Below, piece by piece: positions 1 through 8,789 of a stretch of DNA of 64,000 nucleotides. Position 1 is the first letter of the stretch; every line of letters begins with the position of its first letter. Source of the stretch: Polaribacter porphyrae (GTDB lineage: Bacteria > Bacteroidota > Bacteroidia > Flavobacteriales > Flavobacteriaceae); the NCBI RefSeq assembly GCF_002954685.1, contig NZ_MSCN01000001.1:1021600-1085599 (forward strand). The letters are read 5' to 3'. The notes beneath the pieces were generated by a model. The model was not told the origin of the DNA. It made no database searches and saw only the letters and a list, made by a program, of their open reading frames with translations. Position numbers and translations under genes: made by a program.

Positions 1-538
1 TATTAGTATTACTAATACTATATTGAAGTTTTTCAGTATTAGTTTGTATTTTCTGTGCTATTAAATTAGAGATAAAATGCTCATGTGCAGGTAGTAGAGT
101 ATCAGTTTGCCATAACATACCAATATGATCTAAAAAAGGAATAAAAACATCTTTGAATATCTCTCTGAATGTTTTTTTGTGTAGTAATTTATTATAAGTA
201 TTGTTAAATAAAATTTTATCAAATTGAAACATGGCAACTTTAAATGAATTTATAGCTTCATCATTTGTTGCCATACTAAAAGCCAATTCTCTAGATTTTG
301 TAATGATTTCATCATTACTCATTTTTGCAATTTTAGATATTTTGTAATTGTTTTTATTTAATAAAACTATATTTAAAAGTTTTGTCAAATTATCTGGTGT
401 GTAGTATCTAATATTGGTTTCTGTTCTTCTTGGCTCTAGTAAACTGTATCTTTTTTCCCAAATTCTTATGGTATGTGCTTTTATACCAGATATATTTTCA
501 AGGTCTTTAATAGAAAAATCTTGCTTAATATTGTTCAA
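1..538 (-). CDS. MerR-family transcriptional regulator, cobalamin-domain type (3' end outside window)
   Basis: The reverse strand reads as an open frame of about 179 codons that runs off the left edge. The N-terminus carries a MerR winged-helix with the motif IKAHTIRIWEKRY near residues 19-31, where the family binds its operator. A helical region follows, with W-x9-E-H near residues 142-153 (WQTDTLLPAHEH), the signature of the adenosylcobalamin-binding light sensors CarH and LitR. The part that would show the DxHxxG cobalamin motif is cut off. No ATG lies near the start; a TTG at 536-538 is chosen because the usual family N-terminus begins there and a TAATTTTG -7 box lies about 20 bases upstream. 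It is divergent from an ECF sigma gene. In flavobacteria such regulators commonly sit beside carotenoid genes, which would lie to the left. Confidence 0.85.
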   Translation of the reverse strand, partial: MNNIKQDFSIKDLENISGIKAHTIRIWEKRYSLLEPRRTETNIRYYTPDNLTKLLNIVLLNKNNYKISKIAKMSNDEIITKSRELAFSMATNDEAINSFKVAMFQFDKILFNNTYNKLLHKKTFREIFKDVFIPFLDHIGMLWQTDTLLPAHEHFISNLIAQKIQTNTEKLQYSISNTN

Positions 539-559
539 TTTATTTATTTTTGAGTTAAA

Positions 560-567
560 CAAAATTA
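560..567 (-). promoter_or_regulatory. Candidate -7 box of the MerR gene
   Basis: On the minus strand this reads TAATTTTG, matching the Bacteroidota -7 consensus TAnnTTTG. It lies 21 bases before the TTG start at 538. No TTG is seen at the expected -33 spacing, so only half of the promoter is supported. An activator or alternative recognition could explain that. Confidence 0.35.
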
Positions 568-656
568 ATGATTTTATTTTTAATAAAATTATTTTTAAGA
601 AAATTGTAACAAATTATTTATTTTAACTACTAATTAATAGAACTAACTAAACGTAG

Positions 657-1151
657 GTGCAGAAAGATTTAGAAATTAAATTTTTAGCGGATTTTGAGAA
701 AAATCAAAACATAGCTCATAAAATATGTAGGTTATATACTACAAATAATGATGCTCATAAAGATTTATTTCAAGAAATAACTATTCAACTCTGGAAAAAT
801 TATCCAAAGTTTAGAGGCGATTCTAAATTTAGTACCTGGATGTACAGAGTAGCTTTGAATACAGCTATTTCATTGTACAGAAAATCAACAAGAAAAGTAA
901 AAACGCAAGATATTTCTGATGTAGCTTTTAAAATAAAATCTAATGATTATGATGATACAGAAGAAAGACAACTTAAAGCTTTGTACAATGCTATTCGTGA
1001 ATTGAATGACATTGAAAAGGCTCTGATTTTTCTTTATTTAGAAGATAAACCTTACAAAGAAATTTCTGAAGCATTAGGTATTTCTAGTGTAAATGCTAGA
1101 GTGAAAATGAATAGAGCTAAAGAAAAATTAAAAAATATACTAAACCCATAA
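657..1151 (+). CDS. ECF-type RNA polymerase sigma factor (sigma-70 family)
   Basis: A 164-residue protein of the usual length for an extracytoplasmic-function sigma factor. Region 2 spans about residues 25-78, with DLFQEITIQLWKNYPKFRG and the promoter-melting stretch STWMYRVALNTA. Region 4 spans about 112-160 and ends in a helix-turn-helix (YKEISEALGISSVNARVKMNRAKEKL). It would direct RNA polymerase to a limited promoter set. The start is a GTG at 657; no ATG is available before region 2. The following membrane-protein gene starts 3 bases after its stop, so the two are likely co-transcribed, and that product is a candidate regulator of sigma activity. This last point is inference; no classic zinc anti-sigma motif is visible. 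Confidence 0.9.
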   Translation: MQKDLEIKFLADFEKNQNIAHKICRLYTTNNDAHKDLFQEITIQLWKNYPKFRGDSKFSTWMYRVALNTAISLYRKSTRKVKTQDISDVAFKIKSNDYDDTEERQLKALYNAIRELNDIEKALIFLYLEDKPYKEISEALGISSVNARVKMNRAKEKLKNILNP

Positions 1152-1154
1152 GTT

Positions 1155-1799
1155 ATGGATGTATTAGAAAATTATAAAAAAGCTTGGAGCAAGCAAACAG
1201 AAGTTGCTGAAAAAGTTTCTACCAATGAAATCTACAAAATGGCACACTCAAAATCTTCATCTATTGTAAAATGGATTTTTATAGTCGGCATTTTGGAATT
1301 TATTTTTTGGATTACCATAAATATTTTTACTCCTGATAGTTATAGTTTTTTTGAAATATACAAAGACTTAAATCTTGAAACACTTATCAATATTTTTACT
1401 ATTTTGCATTATATAGTTATTATTGGTTTTTTGTACCTTTTTTATAAAAATTATACTAAAATATCTATTGCAGATAATACCAAAAAACTTATACATAAAA
1501 TTTTAAGAATTAGAAAAACAGTTCGTAATTATGTATATTATAATCTTGCTATAATTGTATTGACTAGTATTATTATTAATATAGTTGTATTTTCTGATGA
1601 AGATAAAATGAATAAGTTCTTTAATCCAGAAAACCTGACAATGAGTATCAATGAAATGATTACATTATCTGTTATAAGTCAATTAATAGCATTGGTCATT
1701 ATTTTAGCTTTATTCTGGTTATTCTATAAACTAGTTTATGGAATCTTACTTAAAAAATTAAACAGAAATTACAAGGAATTAATTAAATTAGACAGCTAA
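1155..1799 (+). CDS. Four-helix inner-membrane protein, unknown function, paired with ECF sigma
   Basis: A 214-residue protein not recognised beyond its layout. A hydrophilic N-terminal segment of about 37 residues (opening MDVLENYKKAWSKQ) is followed by hydrophobic stretches near residues 38-58, 78-97, 128-146 and 170-193, each long enough to cross the membrane. It starts 3 bases after the sigma factor stop. A cytoplasmic N-terminus followed by membrane helices and encoded next to an ECF sigma is the arrangement of many anti-sigma factors, but there is no HxxxCxxC zinc motif, so that role is only suggested by context. A small outer-membrane barrel gene follows 13 bases later and may be in the same transcript. 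Confidence 0.75.
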   Translation: MDVLENYKKAWSKQTEVAEKVSTNEIYKMAHSKSSSIVKWIFIVGILEFIFWITINIFTPDSYSFFEIYKDLNLETLINIFTILHYIVIIGFLYLFYKNYTKISIADNTKKLIHKILRIRKTVRNYVYYNLAIIVLTSIIINIVVFSDEDKMNKFFNPENLTMSINEMITLSVISQLIALVIILALFWLFYKLVYGILLKKLNRNYKELIKLDS

Positions 1800-1812
1800 T
1801 TATTAATTTACC

Positions 1813-2295
1813 ATGAAAAAAATACTGATACTTCTTCTTTTATGCATTTCTTTAACTACGTCTTCACAAAAAACAGATTTTTGGGATAATGTTCAATTTG
1901 GAGGTGGTTTTACACTAGGTTTTGGTAATCAAACTACTATAGGTATAGCACCAAGTGCTATTTATAACTTTGATAATGGTTTTGCTTTAGGTGCAGGTCT
2001 TGGATATTTATATAGTGAAATCAATGATTTCTCTACAAGTGTTTATAGTACTAGTATTATTGGTCTTTATCAAACTAATTTTGGTGTTCAGTTTTCTACA
2101 GATTTAGATTACTATTTTGCAAATCAATCTACACTAAATGGAGGCTCTATAAGCACAAGATTCCCTGCACTTCACTTAGGGGTAGCATATAATCAAGGTA
2201 GGTTTGCCTTTGGTATTAGGTATGATGTTTTATATGATGAAAATAAGAGTGTTTTTGCCTCTCCTATTTCGCCTGTAGTTCGTTTTTACTTTTAG
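1813..2295 (+). CDS. Small outer-membrane beta-barrel protein
   Basis: A 160-residue exported protein. Residues 1-18 are a signal peptide ([18 protein letters not shown], cleavage before Q). The rest alternates polar and aromatic residues in short strands with glycine-rich turns ([31 protein letters not shown]), and the chain ends with VVRFYF, a C-terminal aromatic strand typical of outer-membrane barrels. Homologues in flavobacteria are often labelled alpha-ketoglutarate decarboxylase in databases, which does not fit the length or composition. It is the last gene of the sigma-membrane protein-barrel set, and its stop overlaps the convergent threonine aldolase by 4 bases. Its cargo or role is unknown. 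Confidence 0.8.
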   Translation: MKKILILLLLCISLTTSSQKTDFWDNVQFGGGFTLGFGNQTTIGIAPSAIYNFDNGFALGAGLGYLYSEINDFSTSVYSTSIIGLYQTNFGVQFSTDLDYYFANQSTLNGGSISTRFPALHLGVAYNQGRFAFGIRYDVLYDENKSVFASPISPVVRFYF

Positions 2296-3311
2296 AAGTT
2301 TTTTAATTCTTTAAGAAGAACTTCGTGCATTGCATCTGTATAATCTAAATGAGTTGTAATTCTAATTTTTCCCTCACCCATGGGTGTTAATAAAATATTC
2401 TTTGCTTTCATTTTACTAATAAAATTATCAGCTCCAATTTTTTCATCAACATAAAAAATAAGAATATTGGTTTCTACTGGTTCAATTTTTGTAATGTAAT
2501 TACAAGTGGCTAAAACTGTTGCAATTTCTTTTGCTTTTTTATGATCTTTAGCCAAACGCTCTACATGATTATCTAAAGCATAATTTACAGCTGCAGCTAA
2601 AAAGCCAACTTGCCTCATACCTCCACCTAGCAATTTTCTTAAACGTAATGCTTTATGAATATTTTCTTTAGAACCTAATAAAATAGAACCTATTGGTGCA
2701 CCAAGTCCTTTAGAAAAACAAATAGAAATGGTATCAAATAATGCTCCATATTGTGTTGGAGTTTCATTTTTTGCCACTAAAGCGTTAAATAATCTTGCAC
2801 CATCCAAATGAAAGTTCAAATTATTTTTTTTAGCTACTTTCTGTATTTTTTCAATTTCAGAAAAATCCCAACAAGCACCTCCTCCTTTATTTGTAGTATT
2901 TTCAATACAAATCAATTTTGTATAGGGCAAATAAATTTGAGGTTGTACAGCAGCCATTTCTTCAATTTGATTGGCAGTGAACATACCTCTATAACCATCA
3001 ACTAATTTACAAGTTACTCCAGAATTAAAAGCTACTCCTCCACTTTCATAATTATAAATATGTGCATATTTATCACAAATAACCAAATCTCCTGGTTGGG
3101 TATGCAATTTTATAGCGGTTTGATTTGCCATAGTTCCTGATGGAAAAAAAAGGGCAGCTTCCATTCCAAATAGTTTGGCTACTTTTTCTTGTAGCGCATT
3201 TACAGTAGGATCCATTCCAAAAACATCATCACCCACTTTAGCACTCATCATTGCATCCAGCATTCCTTTTGTTGGTTTAGTTACTGTATCTGAAATTAAA
3301 TTTATTATCAT
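2292..3311 (-). CDS. ltaE: Low-specificity L-threonine aldolase
   Basis: A 339-residue fold-type I PLP enzyme that splits L-threonine (and allo-threonine) to glycine and acetaldehyde in the cytoplasm. The N-terminus has the family pattern [16 protein letters not shown] with [25 protein letters not shown] marks the cofactor phosphate region, HLDGAR (D170) contacts the pyridine nitrogen, and FSKGLGAP carries the predicted PLP lysine K201. The ATG at 3311 is preferred; the frame also has a TTG 12 bases upstream that would add MIIN and gives no family match. The 3' end overlaps the convergent barrel gene by 4 bases. No operon partner is evident. Confidence 0.93.
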   Translation of the reverse strand: MIINLISDTVTKPTKGMLDAMMSAKVGDDVFGMDPTVNALQEKVAKLFGMEAALFFPSGTMANQTAIKLHTQPGDLVICDKYAHIYNYESGGVAFNSGVTCKLVDGYRGMFTANQIEEMAAVQPQIYLPYTKLICIENTTNKGGGACWDFSEIEKIQKVAKKNNLNFHLDGARLFNALVAKNETPTQYGALFDTISICFSKGLGAPIGSILLGSKENIHKALRLRKLLGGGMRQVGFLAAAVNYALDNHVERLAKDHKKAKEIATVLATCNYITKIEPVETNILIFYVDEKIGADNFISKMKAKNILLTPMGEGKIRITTHLDYTDAMHEVLLKELKNF

Positions 3312-3447
3312 ATTTATTATCAATTAACACCAAGATTAAGCTTAAAAAATCACTTTATAAAAATAAGTTTTAGAAAAAATAAAAAGCCTTTTAGAAAAAA
3401 ATTTAAGCGATTTAAAAATAAGTGATTTTTTTTACATCTTTTAAAAA

Positions 3448-3455
3448 TATTTTTG
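3448..3455 (+). promoter_or_regulatory. Candidate -7 box for the beta-helix secreted protein
   Basis: TATTTTTG matches TAnnTTTG and lies 17 bases before the ATG at 3473. The -33 TTG is replaced by GTG at 3422-3424 (23-base spacer), so the promoter call is tentative. The box supports starting the gene at 3473, because an upstream GTG start would lie before the box. Confidence 0.35.
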
Positions 3456-3472
3456 ATTTTAAATTTAAAATT

Positions 3473-5041
3473 ATGATTAAAAAAATACTTTTTACAATTA
3501 CCATTTCATTATTTTTATTGATGAATACTCATTCTCAAGTAAACCGATTTGTAAATCCAGATGCAACTGGCAATAAAAATGGAACTTCTTGGGCAAATGC
3601 TTACACAAGTATTCAAGATGCACTTAATGCTGCACCTACCAACTTAACACCAGGAAGTATATATAGAATATGGGTAAAAGCAGGAGTATATAAACCAGGT
3701 AATCAAAGAATAAATTTTTTTCACTTTAGAAAAAATCAAATTAGAATTTATGGTGGTTTTAATGGTACAGAAACTCATATATCCCAAAGAAATATCAACC
3801 AAAATAAAACGATACTTTCTGGTGATTTAAATGATAACGATAATGGTAGTTTAAATATCAACGATGCTACAAGACAAGATAATTCTTTTAGAGTTGTTGT
3901 TGTAGAAGCTGTGGGTGTTGTTATTGATGGTTTTACAATTACTGGCGGAAATGCAAATGGTACTTTAAGCGGACAAGATAGAGGTGCTGGTATGAGTGCT
4001 CATAATGGGTCTTTCTCTTTAACAGTTAGAGATTGTATTATAGAGAATAACTTGGCTAGTTTTGCTGGAGGTGCAATTATTATTGATGAGTCTACTGCTG
4101 GTACTTCTTTTATGGATCAAAGCTTTGAACGTTGTTTATTTAGACATAATGAGGCAGAATTAGGTGGTGTATTTTTTATTCGTCAGAATTTAATATCTGG
4201 AGCAAATAGCAACCCTCCTAGAGTTACAATTGTTAATAGTATTGCATATGGAAACAAAGCAACAAACGTAAATAACAATTTTGGAGGTTCCTTTATGTGG
4301 ATTAACAACAATAATGCAAATAGTGGAGGCATCAACAAATTTATTACAGTTTATGTAAGAAATTCTACAATTGCAAACAATGTTGATGATAATGCAGATG
4401 GTGGTGTAATTGTTGCTGGCTCTAACAATTCTGGAGCATTAATACGCTTAAGAATGGACAACAGTATTTTCTACAATAATAAAAAACAAGGAATTGTTTC
4501 ACCTACTTTTAGCAGTTGGAACTTTTCTAATCCTGCAACAGCTGTTGTAGAAAGTTCTCATAGTGAAGATAACTTCAGTACAGTTTCTAATAATAATAAA
4601 GCTAATTTTATCAATGGAAATCCAAATTTTATAGATGCAGCAAACAATGATTTTCGTTTGATGAGCAACTCACCTTGTATAGATTCTGGTTCTAATGCAA
4701 TTGGTGCTGGTTCTGGAACAGTAGATTATGCTGGAAATACGAGAACAGTTAATAACACTATTGATATGGGTGCATTTGAGTTTGATGCTTCTTTGAATAC
4801 CAAAGATTTTTCATCTAAAAATTTAACTATTTTTCCTAATCCTATTTCAGAAACGATACAGCTAAAAAACCCAAAAAATCATATCATTTCTAAAATAATA
4901 ATCTACAATAGTTTAGGGCAAACTGTGCTACAAAAAAACAGCTTTCCATTAAATGTAGAACAGCTTGATAAGGGAATTTATTTTATAAAACTAAAATTAG
5001 ACAACAATGATGAAGTGATAAAGAAAGTTATAAAAAAATAA
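3473..5041 (+). CDS. T9SS-exported right-handed beta-helix protein (choice-of-anchor Q type)
   Basis: A 522-residue secreted protein. Residues 1-22 form a signal peptide. NPDATGNKNGTSWANAY then opens a pectate-lyase-like parallel beta-helix running to about residue 430, with repeated N-rich, V/I-rich turns. SPCIDSGS and DMGAFEF are the end signature of choice-of-anchor Q proteins. The last 75 residues (FPNPISETI ... KGIYFIKLK ... IKKVIKK) are a type A T9SS sorting domain, so the protein should cross the outer membrane and be released or anchored at the surface. The ATG at 3473 is chosen because it begins the signal peptide. A terminator hairpin follows, separating it from the kinase gene. The ligand is unknown; polysaccharide binding or adhesion is typical of the fold. 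Confidence 0.88.
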   Translation: MIKKILFTITISLFLLMNTHSQVNRFVNPDATGNKNGTSWANAYTSIQDALNAAPTNLTPGSIYRIWVKAGVYKPGNQRINFFHFRKNQIRIYGGFNGTETHISQRNINQNKTILSGDLNDNDNGSLNINDATRQDNSFRVVVVEAVGVVIDGFTITGGNANGTLSGQDRGAGMSAHNGSFSLTVRDCIIENNLASFAGGAIIIDESTAGTSFMDQSFERCLFRHNEAELGGVFFIRQNLISGANSNPPRVTIVNSIAYGNKATNVNNNFGGSFMWINNNNANSGGINKFITVYVRNSTIANNVDDNADGGVIVAGSNNSGALIRLRMDNSIFYNNKKQGIVSPTFSSWNFSNPATAVVESSHSEDNFSTVSNNNKANFINGNPNFIDAANNDFRLMSNSPCIDSGSNAIGAGSGTVDYAGNTRTVNNTIDMGAFEFDASLNTKDFSSKNLTIFPNPISETIQLKNPKNHIISKIIIYNSLGQTVLQKNSFPLNVEQLDKGIYFIKLKLDNNDEVIKKVIKK

Positions 5042-5059
5042 AGATGCATCTTTTGTTAA

Positions 5060-5095
5060 AAATCCTCTCACAATTTAAATATTGTAAGAGGATTT
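5060..5095 (+). terminator. Rho-independent terminator after the beta-helix gene
   Basis: The arms AAATCCTCT and AGAGGATTT pair perfectly and the inner CAAT/ATTG extends the stem, with an A/T loop. It begins 19 bases after the stop at 5041 and is followed by a T-rich stretch. Confidence 0.75.
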
Positions 5096-5107
5096 ATTTA
5101 TTTTGGT

Positions 5108-8017
5108 ATGATTATAAATTTCACGTTGAACCAATTATTTAATTTACTATTTGTTGTAATTATAGCTTTTAAAATTGAAGCACAGCAACCAGCTACAATA
5201 GATTTAAGTAAGTTAAAAAATCTACCAAACACTACTTTTTATGATATTTTAGAAGATAGCAATGCCTTTTTATGGCTTGCTTCAGATAAAGGTCTTTTTC
5301 GTTTTGATGGAGATTCTTTTCTTAAATACGATCATCCTACAAAAAAAGGATTAGCAATATTCAATTTAAATTTAGATGATAAAAATAGACTTTGGTGCAT
5401 AAATATTTCTGGACAAATTTTCTATACTGAAGAAAAAAAGCTAATTCCTTTTTTAGATGTTGGTAAAAAATTAAAATACCAACTTGGTACAATTATCATA
5501 AATAAAAATAAACTTTATGTTTTTGACATTTCTCAAGTTTTAGAAATTGACATCAAATCAAAAAAAATAAAACAACTTTTTTTTAACGAAAATAGAATTG
5601 GTAATCCTTTAAAAAAGAATGATAAAATTATCTTTAATGCTGGAGATTGCATTTATGAAATACATAAAAATGGTGTAGAAAAAATACGCACTTTTAAAGC
5701 ATTAAAAAAAGAAGAAACTAGAAATAGTTTAATTTTATTAAACAAGGATTTTTTTGGAGTTCTAAAATATTATGACAGCTATAATTTCTACAATTTAAAG
5801 AATCAAAAAAAACAATTATTAAGAACACCCAAAAAACTCAAAAACAAAAGAATAACTGGTGTAAAGTTTATAAATGATAACATTTGGTTTTTAACCAATA
5901 ATGGAATTCATACTTATCAATTAAGAGAAGATAAACTCTCATTTAAAGAAACTATTTTAAAAGATAATTTTATTACCAATTTATTAATAGATGAAAAACA
6001 AAACTATTGGATAACTACCTTAAAAAATGGAATTTACACAATACCAAACAAGGCTTTAAAAATTATTAATACTGCTGAAAATATATCAGCATTAAAAAAA
6101 ATAAACGACACCACTTTAATTATAGGTTCAGAAAACGGAAGTGTTGCTTATTTAAACGTTAAATCTAAAAAGAGAACACAAATCATCAAGAAAAATAAAG
6201 AACCAATAAGATTAATTTCTAGTAAAATTAACAATAATTCTTATTTATTGACTAGTGATAAAAGTACCTTTTTATTAAAAGAAAATAATACTAATATAAT
6301 ACGTTCTAAATTATTTAGTGGCGTAAAAAACATCATAAAACTACCTAATAAAAAAATACTTATCTGTGATTATGCAAGCGCAAAAATTGTTACTCAAAAT
6401 GATACTAATAAGTTTGAATTTGATTCTTATTTAAAAAATAAAAGGGCAAATTTGGCTTTATACAGCATCTACAACAAATCAATTTATGTTGGTTATATTG
6501 ATAAATTGATGAAGTATGATAGTTTGTTACGCCCTAAAGAAATAGAGCTAAATAGTAAGAGTATTTTCTCTACTTCAATAACACAAACCAAAGATTCTGT
6601 GGTTTGGATTAGCACAACTAAAAACGGAATTTTAGGGTTTGCAAAAGACAGTTTAAAATATAAATTCAATACAAATAATGATTTAATTTCTAATACTATT
6701 TTTAAGATTAAAGCAGATTATAATAACCTATGGATTACAACTGATAAAGGCATTCAATTTATTGATAGATACAATAATAATTTCCCGTCTTTAACAAAAT
6801 CTGATGGTTTAAGTTCTTATGATATTGAAGAAATTGAAATTTTTGATAGTTTGATTGTATTTTTATCTGATAAAAAAATTCATCTTTTTAATAAAGAAAA
6901 GATTTTTAAAAAGAATAAAAAGCCAAAATTCTATATCAGTAAGGTAAGAATTCAAGGAAAAGACACACTAATTAAGGATGTTTACAAATTACCTTACAAT
7001 AATAATAACATTAGTTTTAGTTTTTTTTCGAACGGATTTAAATTAGAAAAAAACATAACTTATCAATATTCATTATCTAAAAAAGAAAATACTGTTCATT
7101 GGAATACACTTCAAGAAAAAGCTTCTAATATTGAGTTTAACAGTCTTTCTTCTGGAAATTACACCTTAAAAATTAGGGCAAAAAATAAAGATGATTTATT
7201 CTCTGAAACTATAAAAATCCTAATTAAAGTTAAAATTCCTTTCTGGAAAAACCCTTTGTTTATTTTCCTACTGATAATTATTATTGCGTCCATTGTTTTT
7301 CATCAATATCAATACAGGTTAATCAAAAAAAACAGAAAACAAGAGTTAAGAGTAAAACAGCTTTTAAAAGAAAAACAGCTCATTGCTGTAAATTTAGAGA
7401 ATTTACGTTCGCAAATGAATCCGCATTTTATATTTAATGCACTTACTGCAATACAAGATTACATAGAATCGAATAAAAAGGATTTAGCATCAGAATATTT
7501 AGTCAAATTTTCACGTTTAATTCGTTTGTATTTAGAACATAGTCGTAAAAATTACGTGCCTTTTTCCGAAGAAATTGAAGCTTTAAAACTATATTTATCA
7601 CTAGAAAAAGAACGTTTTGAAGACGATTTAACAATCTATTTATCTATTGATACTATTTCAGAAAATTCAAGCTATTTAATTCCGTCTGTTTTTATTCAAC
7701 CATATATAGAAAATGCTATAAAACACGGTTTATTACACAAGAAAAGTAACAGAATCTTGAATATCAAATTTTATAAAAATGCTGAAAATTTAATTTGTGA
7801 GATTTCTGACAATGGAATTGGAAGAGAAAAAGCTAGAGAAATTGCTGAAAGAAAGGACTCGAAACACAATTCATTTGCAACCTCTGCAAACAATATGCGT
7901 TTACATTTATTAAACAAAGAAAGAAGAAATAAAATTACAGTTATTACAACAGATATTACAGAAAACAATGGTGTAAATGGAACTAAAGTTGTTGTAAAAA
8001 TACCATTAGAAAACTAA
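5108..8017 (+). CDS. LytS-type sensor histidine kinase with beta-propeller sensor (Reg_prop/Y_Y_Y)
   Basis: A 969-residue membrane kinase. An N-terminal signal or anchor (about 1-25) is followed by a large periplasmic region of two-component-regulator propeller repeats (WLASDKGLFRFDG, WISTTKNGILGF, WITTDKGIQFID) to about residue 610. A Y_Y_Y domain (about 640-705) and one membrane helix near 715-735 come next. The cytoplasmic part has the His_kinase motif SQMNPHFIFNAL with phospho-acceptor H773, then an HATPase_c domain with QPYIENAIKHGL (N box) and DNGIGR. No receiver is fused. The LytTR regulator starts 4 bases after the stop, so the two are a cognate pair. Related propeller kinases in Bacteroidota often sense saccharides; the ligand here is not visible. 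Confidence 0.92.
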   Translation: MIINFTLNQLFNLLFVVIIAFKIEAQQPATIDLSKLKNLPNTTFYDILEDSNAFLWLASDKGLFRFDGDSFLKYDHPTKKGLAIFNLNLDDKNRLWCINISGQIFYTEEKKLIPFLDVGKKLKYQLGTIIINKNKLYVFDISQVLEIDIKSKKIKQLFFNENRIGNPLKKNDKIIFNAGDCIYEIHKNGVEKIRTFKALKKEETRNSLILLNKDFFGVLKYYDSYNFYNLKNQKKQLLRTPKKLKNKRITGVKFINDNIWFLTNNGIHTYQLREDKLSFKETILKDNFITNLLIDEKQNYWITTLKNGIYTIPNKALKIINTAENISALKKINDTTLIIGSENGSVAYLNVKSKKRTQIIKKNKEPIRLISSKINNNSYLLTSDKSTFLLKENNTNIIRSKLFSGVKNIIKLPNKKILICDYASAKIVTQNDTNKFEFDSYLKNKRANLALYSIYNKSIYVGYIDKLMKYDSLLRPKEIELNSKSIFSTSITQTKDSVVWISTTKNGILGFAKDSLKYKFNTNNDLISNTIFKIKADYNNLWITTDKGIQFIDRYNNNFPSLTKSDGLSSYDIEEIEIFDSLIVFLSDKKIHLFNKEKIFKKNKKPKFYISKVRIQGKDTLIKDVYKLPYNNNNISFSFFSNGFKLEKNITYQYSLSKKENTVHWNTLQEKASNIEFNSLSSGNYTLKIRAKNKDDLFSETIKILIKVKIPFWKNPLFIFLLIIIIASIVFHQYQYRLIKKNRKQELRVKQLLKEKQLIAVNLENLRSQMNPHFIFNALTAIQDYIESNKKDLASEYLVKFSRLIRLYLEHSRKNYVPFSEEIEALKLYLSLEKERFEDDLTIYLSIDTISENSSYLIPSVFIQPYIENAIKHGLLHKKSNRILNIKFYKNAENLICEISDNGIGREKAREIAERKDSKHNSFATSANNMRLHLLNKERRNKITVITTDITENNGVNGTKVVVKIPLEN

Positions 8018-8021
8018 AAAA

Positions 8022-8789
8022 ATGAACCTGAATATTCTTTTAATTGATGATGAAAACAAAGCACGTAAGCTGTTAGAAAAATTACTTTTAAATAGTTTTT
8101 CTGATAAAATCAGCAACATTTACAAAGCTAGTAATTTAAAAGAGGGTGTTGAAATTATAAAACAAACAAAACCAGATATTGTTTTTTTAGATATAGAAAT
8201 GCCAGAACATTCTGGTTTAGAAATATTCAAATTATTAGATGATGATACAATCGATTTTCAATTGATATTTGTAACAGCTTATAATCAGTATGCTATAAAA
8301 GCTTTTAAATTATCTGCAATCGATTATATTTTAAAACCTATTGACAAAAAAGAACTGACAGTTGCTTTTAGTAAAGCTTCAAAAAACATTAAAAATAACA
8401 ATCATAGAAATAGTTTAAAGGAAATTAAAAATGCGTTAAATCATTTTTCTATCAATAAAATTGCTTTAGAAATCCCTAAAGGTATTTCTTTTGTTTCTCA
8501 CGATGATATTTACTATTTAGAAGCAGATGGAATGTACACAAAAGTATATTTTTCAAATAATAAGTTCGAATTAATTTGCAAGCCTCTAGGGTATTTTGAA
8601 GAACAATTAAAGTTAAAATCGAGCTTTTATAGAACACATAGATCCTATTTAGTAAACTTAAGACATTTAAAAGAATTGATAAAAAAAGACGGTTATCAAG
8701 TAATTTTAGATGATGATACTTCTATACCCATTACCAAAAACAAACAAAAAGAGTTTATGACTGTTATTGAGGAGTTTTTTAATAATTAA
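8022..8789 (+). CDS. LytTR-family response regulator
   Basis: A 255-residue regulator. The receiver domain covers about residues 1-120, with acidic DD at 9-10, phospho-acceptor D57 in VFLDIEMPEHSG, T in FVTAYNQYA and K in ILKPID. The LytTR DNA-binding domain covers about 150-253 (IYYLEADGMYTKVYF, FYRTHRSYLVNL). It should bind direct repeats in target promoters when phosphorylated by the kinase encoded 4 bases upstream. Its last 4 bases overlap the convergent P-loop kinase gene. It is one of three LytTR regulators in the window. Confidence 0.93.
   Translation: MNLNILLIDDENKARKLLEKLLLNSFSDKISNIYKASNLKEGVEIIKQTKPDIVFLDIEMPEHSGLEIFKLLDDDTIDFQLIFVTAYNQYAIKAFKLSAIDYILKPIDKKELTVAFSKASKNIKNNNHRNSLKEIKNALNHFSINKIALEIPKGISFVSHDDIYYLEADGMYTKVYFSNNKFELICKPLGYFEEQLKLKSSFYRTHRSYLVNLRHLKELIKKDGYQVILDDDTSIPITKNKQKEFMTVIEEFFNN

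Noticed and set aside
1813-2295. Alpha-ketoglutarate decarboxylase, a common label for this gene family
   Set aside because: The protein is 160 residues with a signal peptide and a terminal aromatic strand, and there is no TPP-binding motif.
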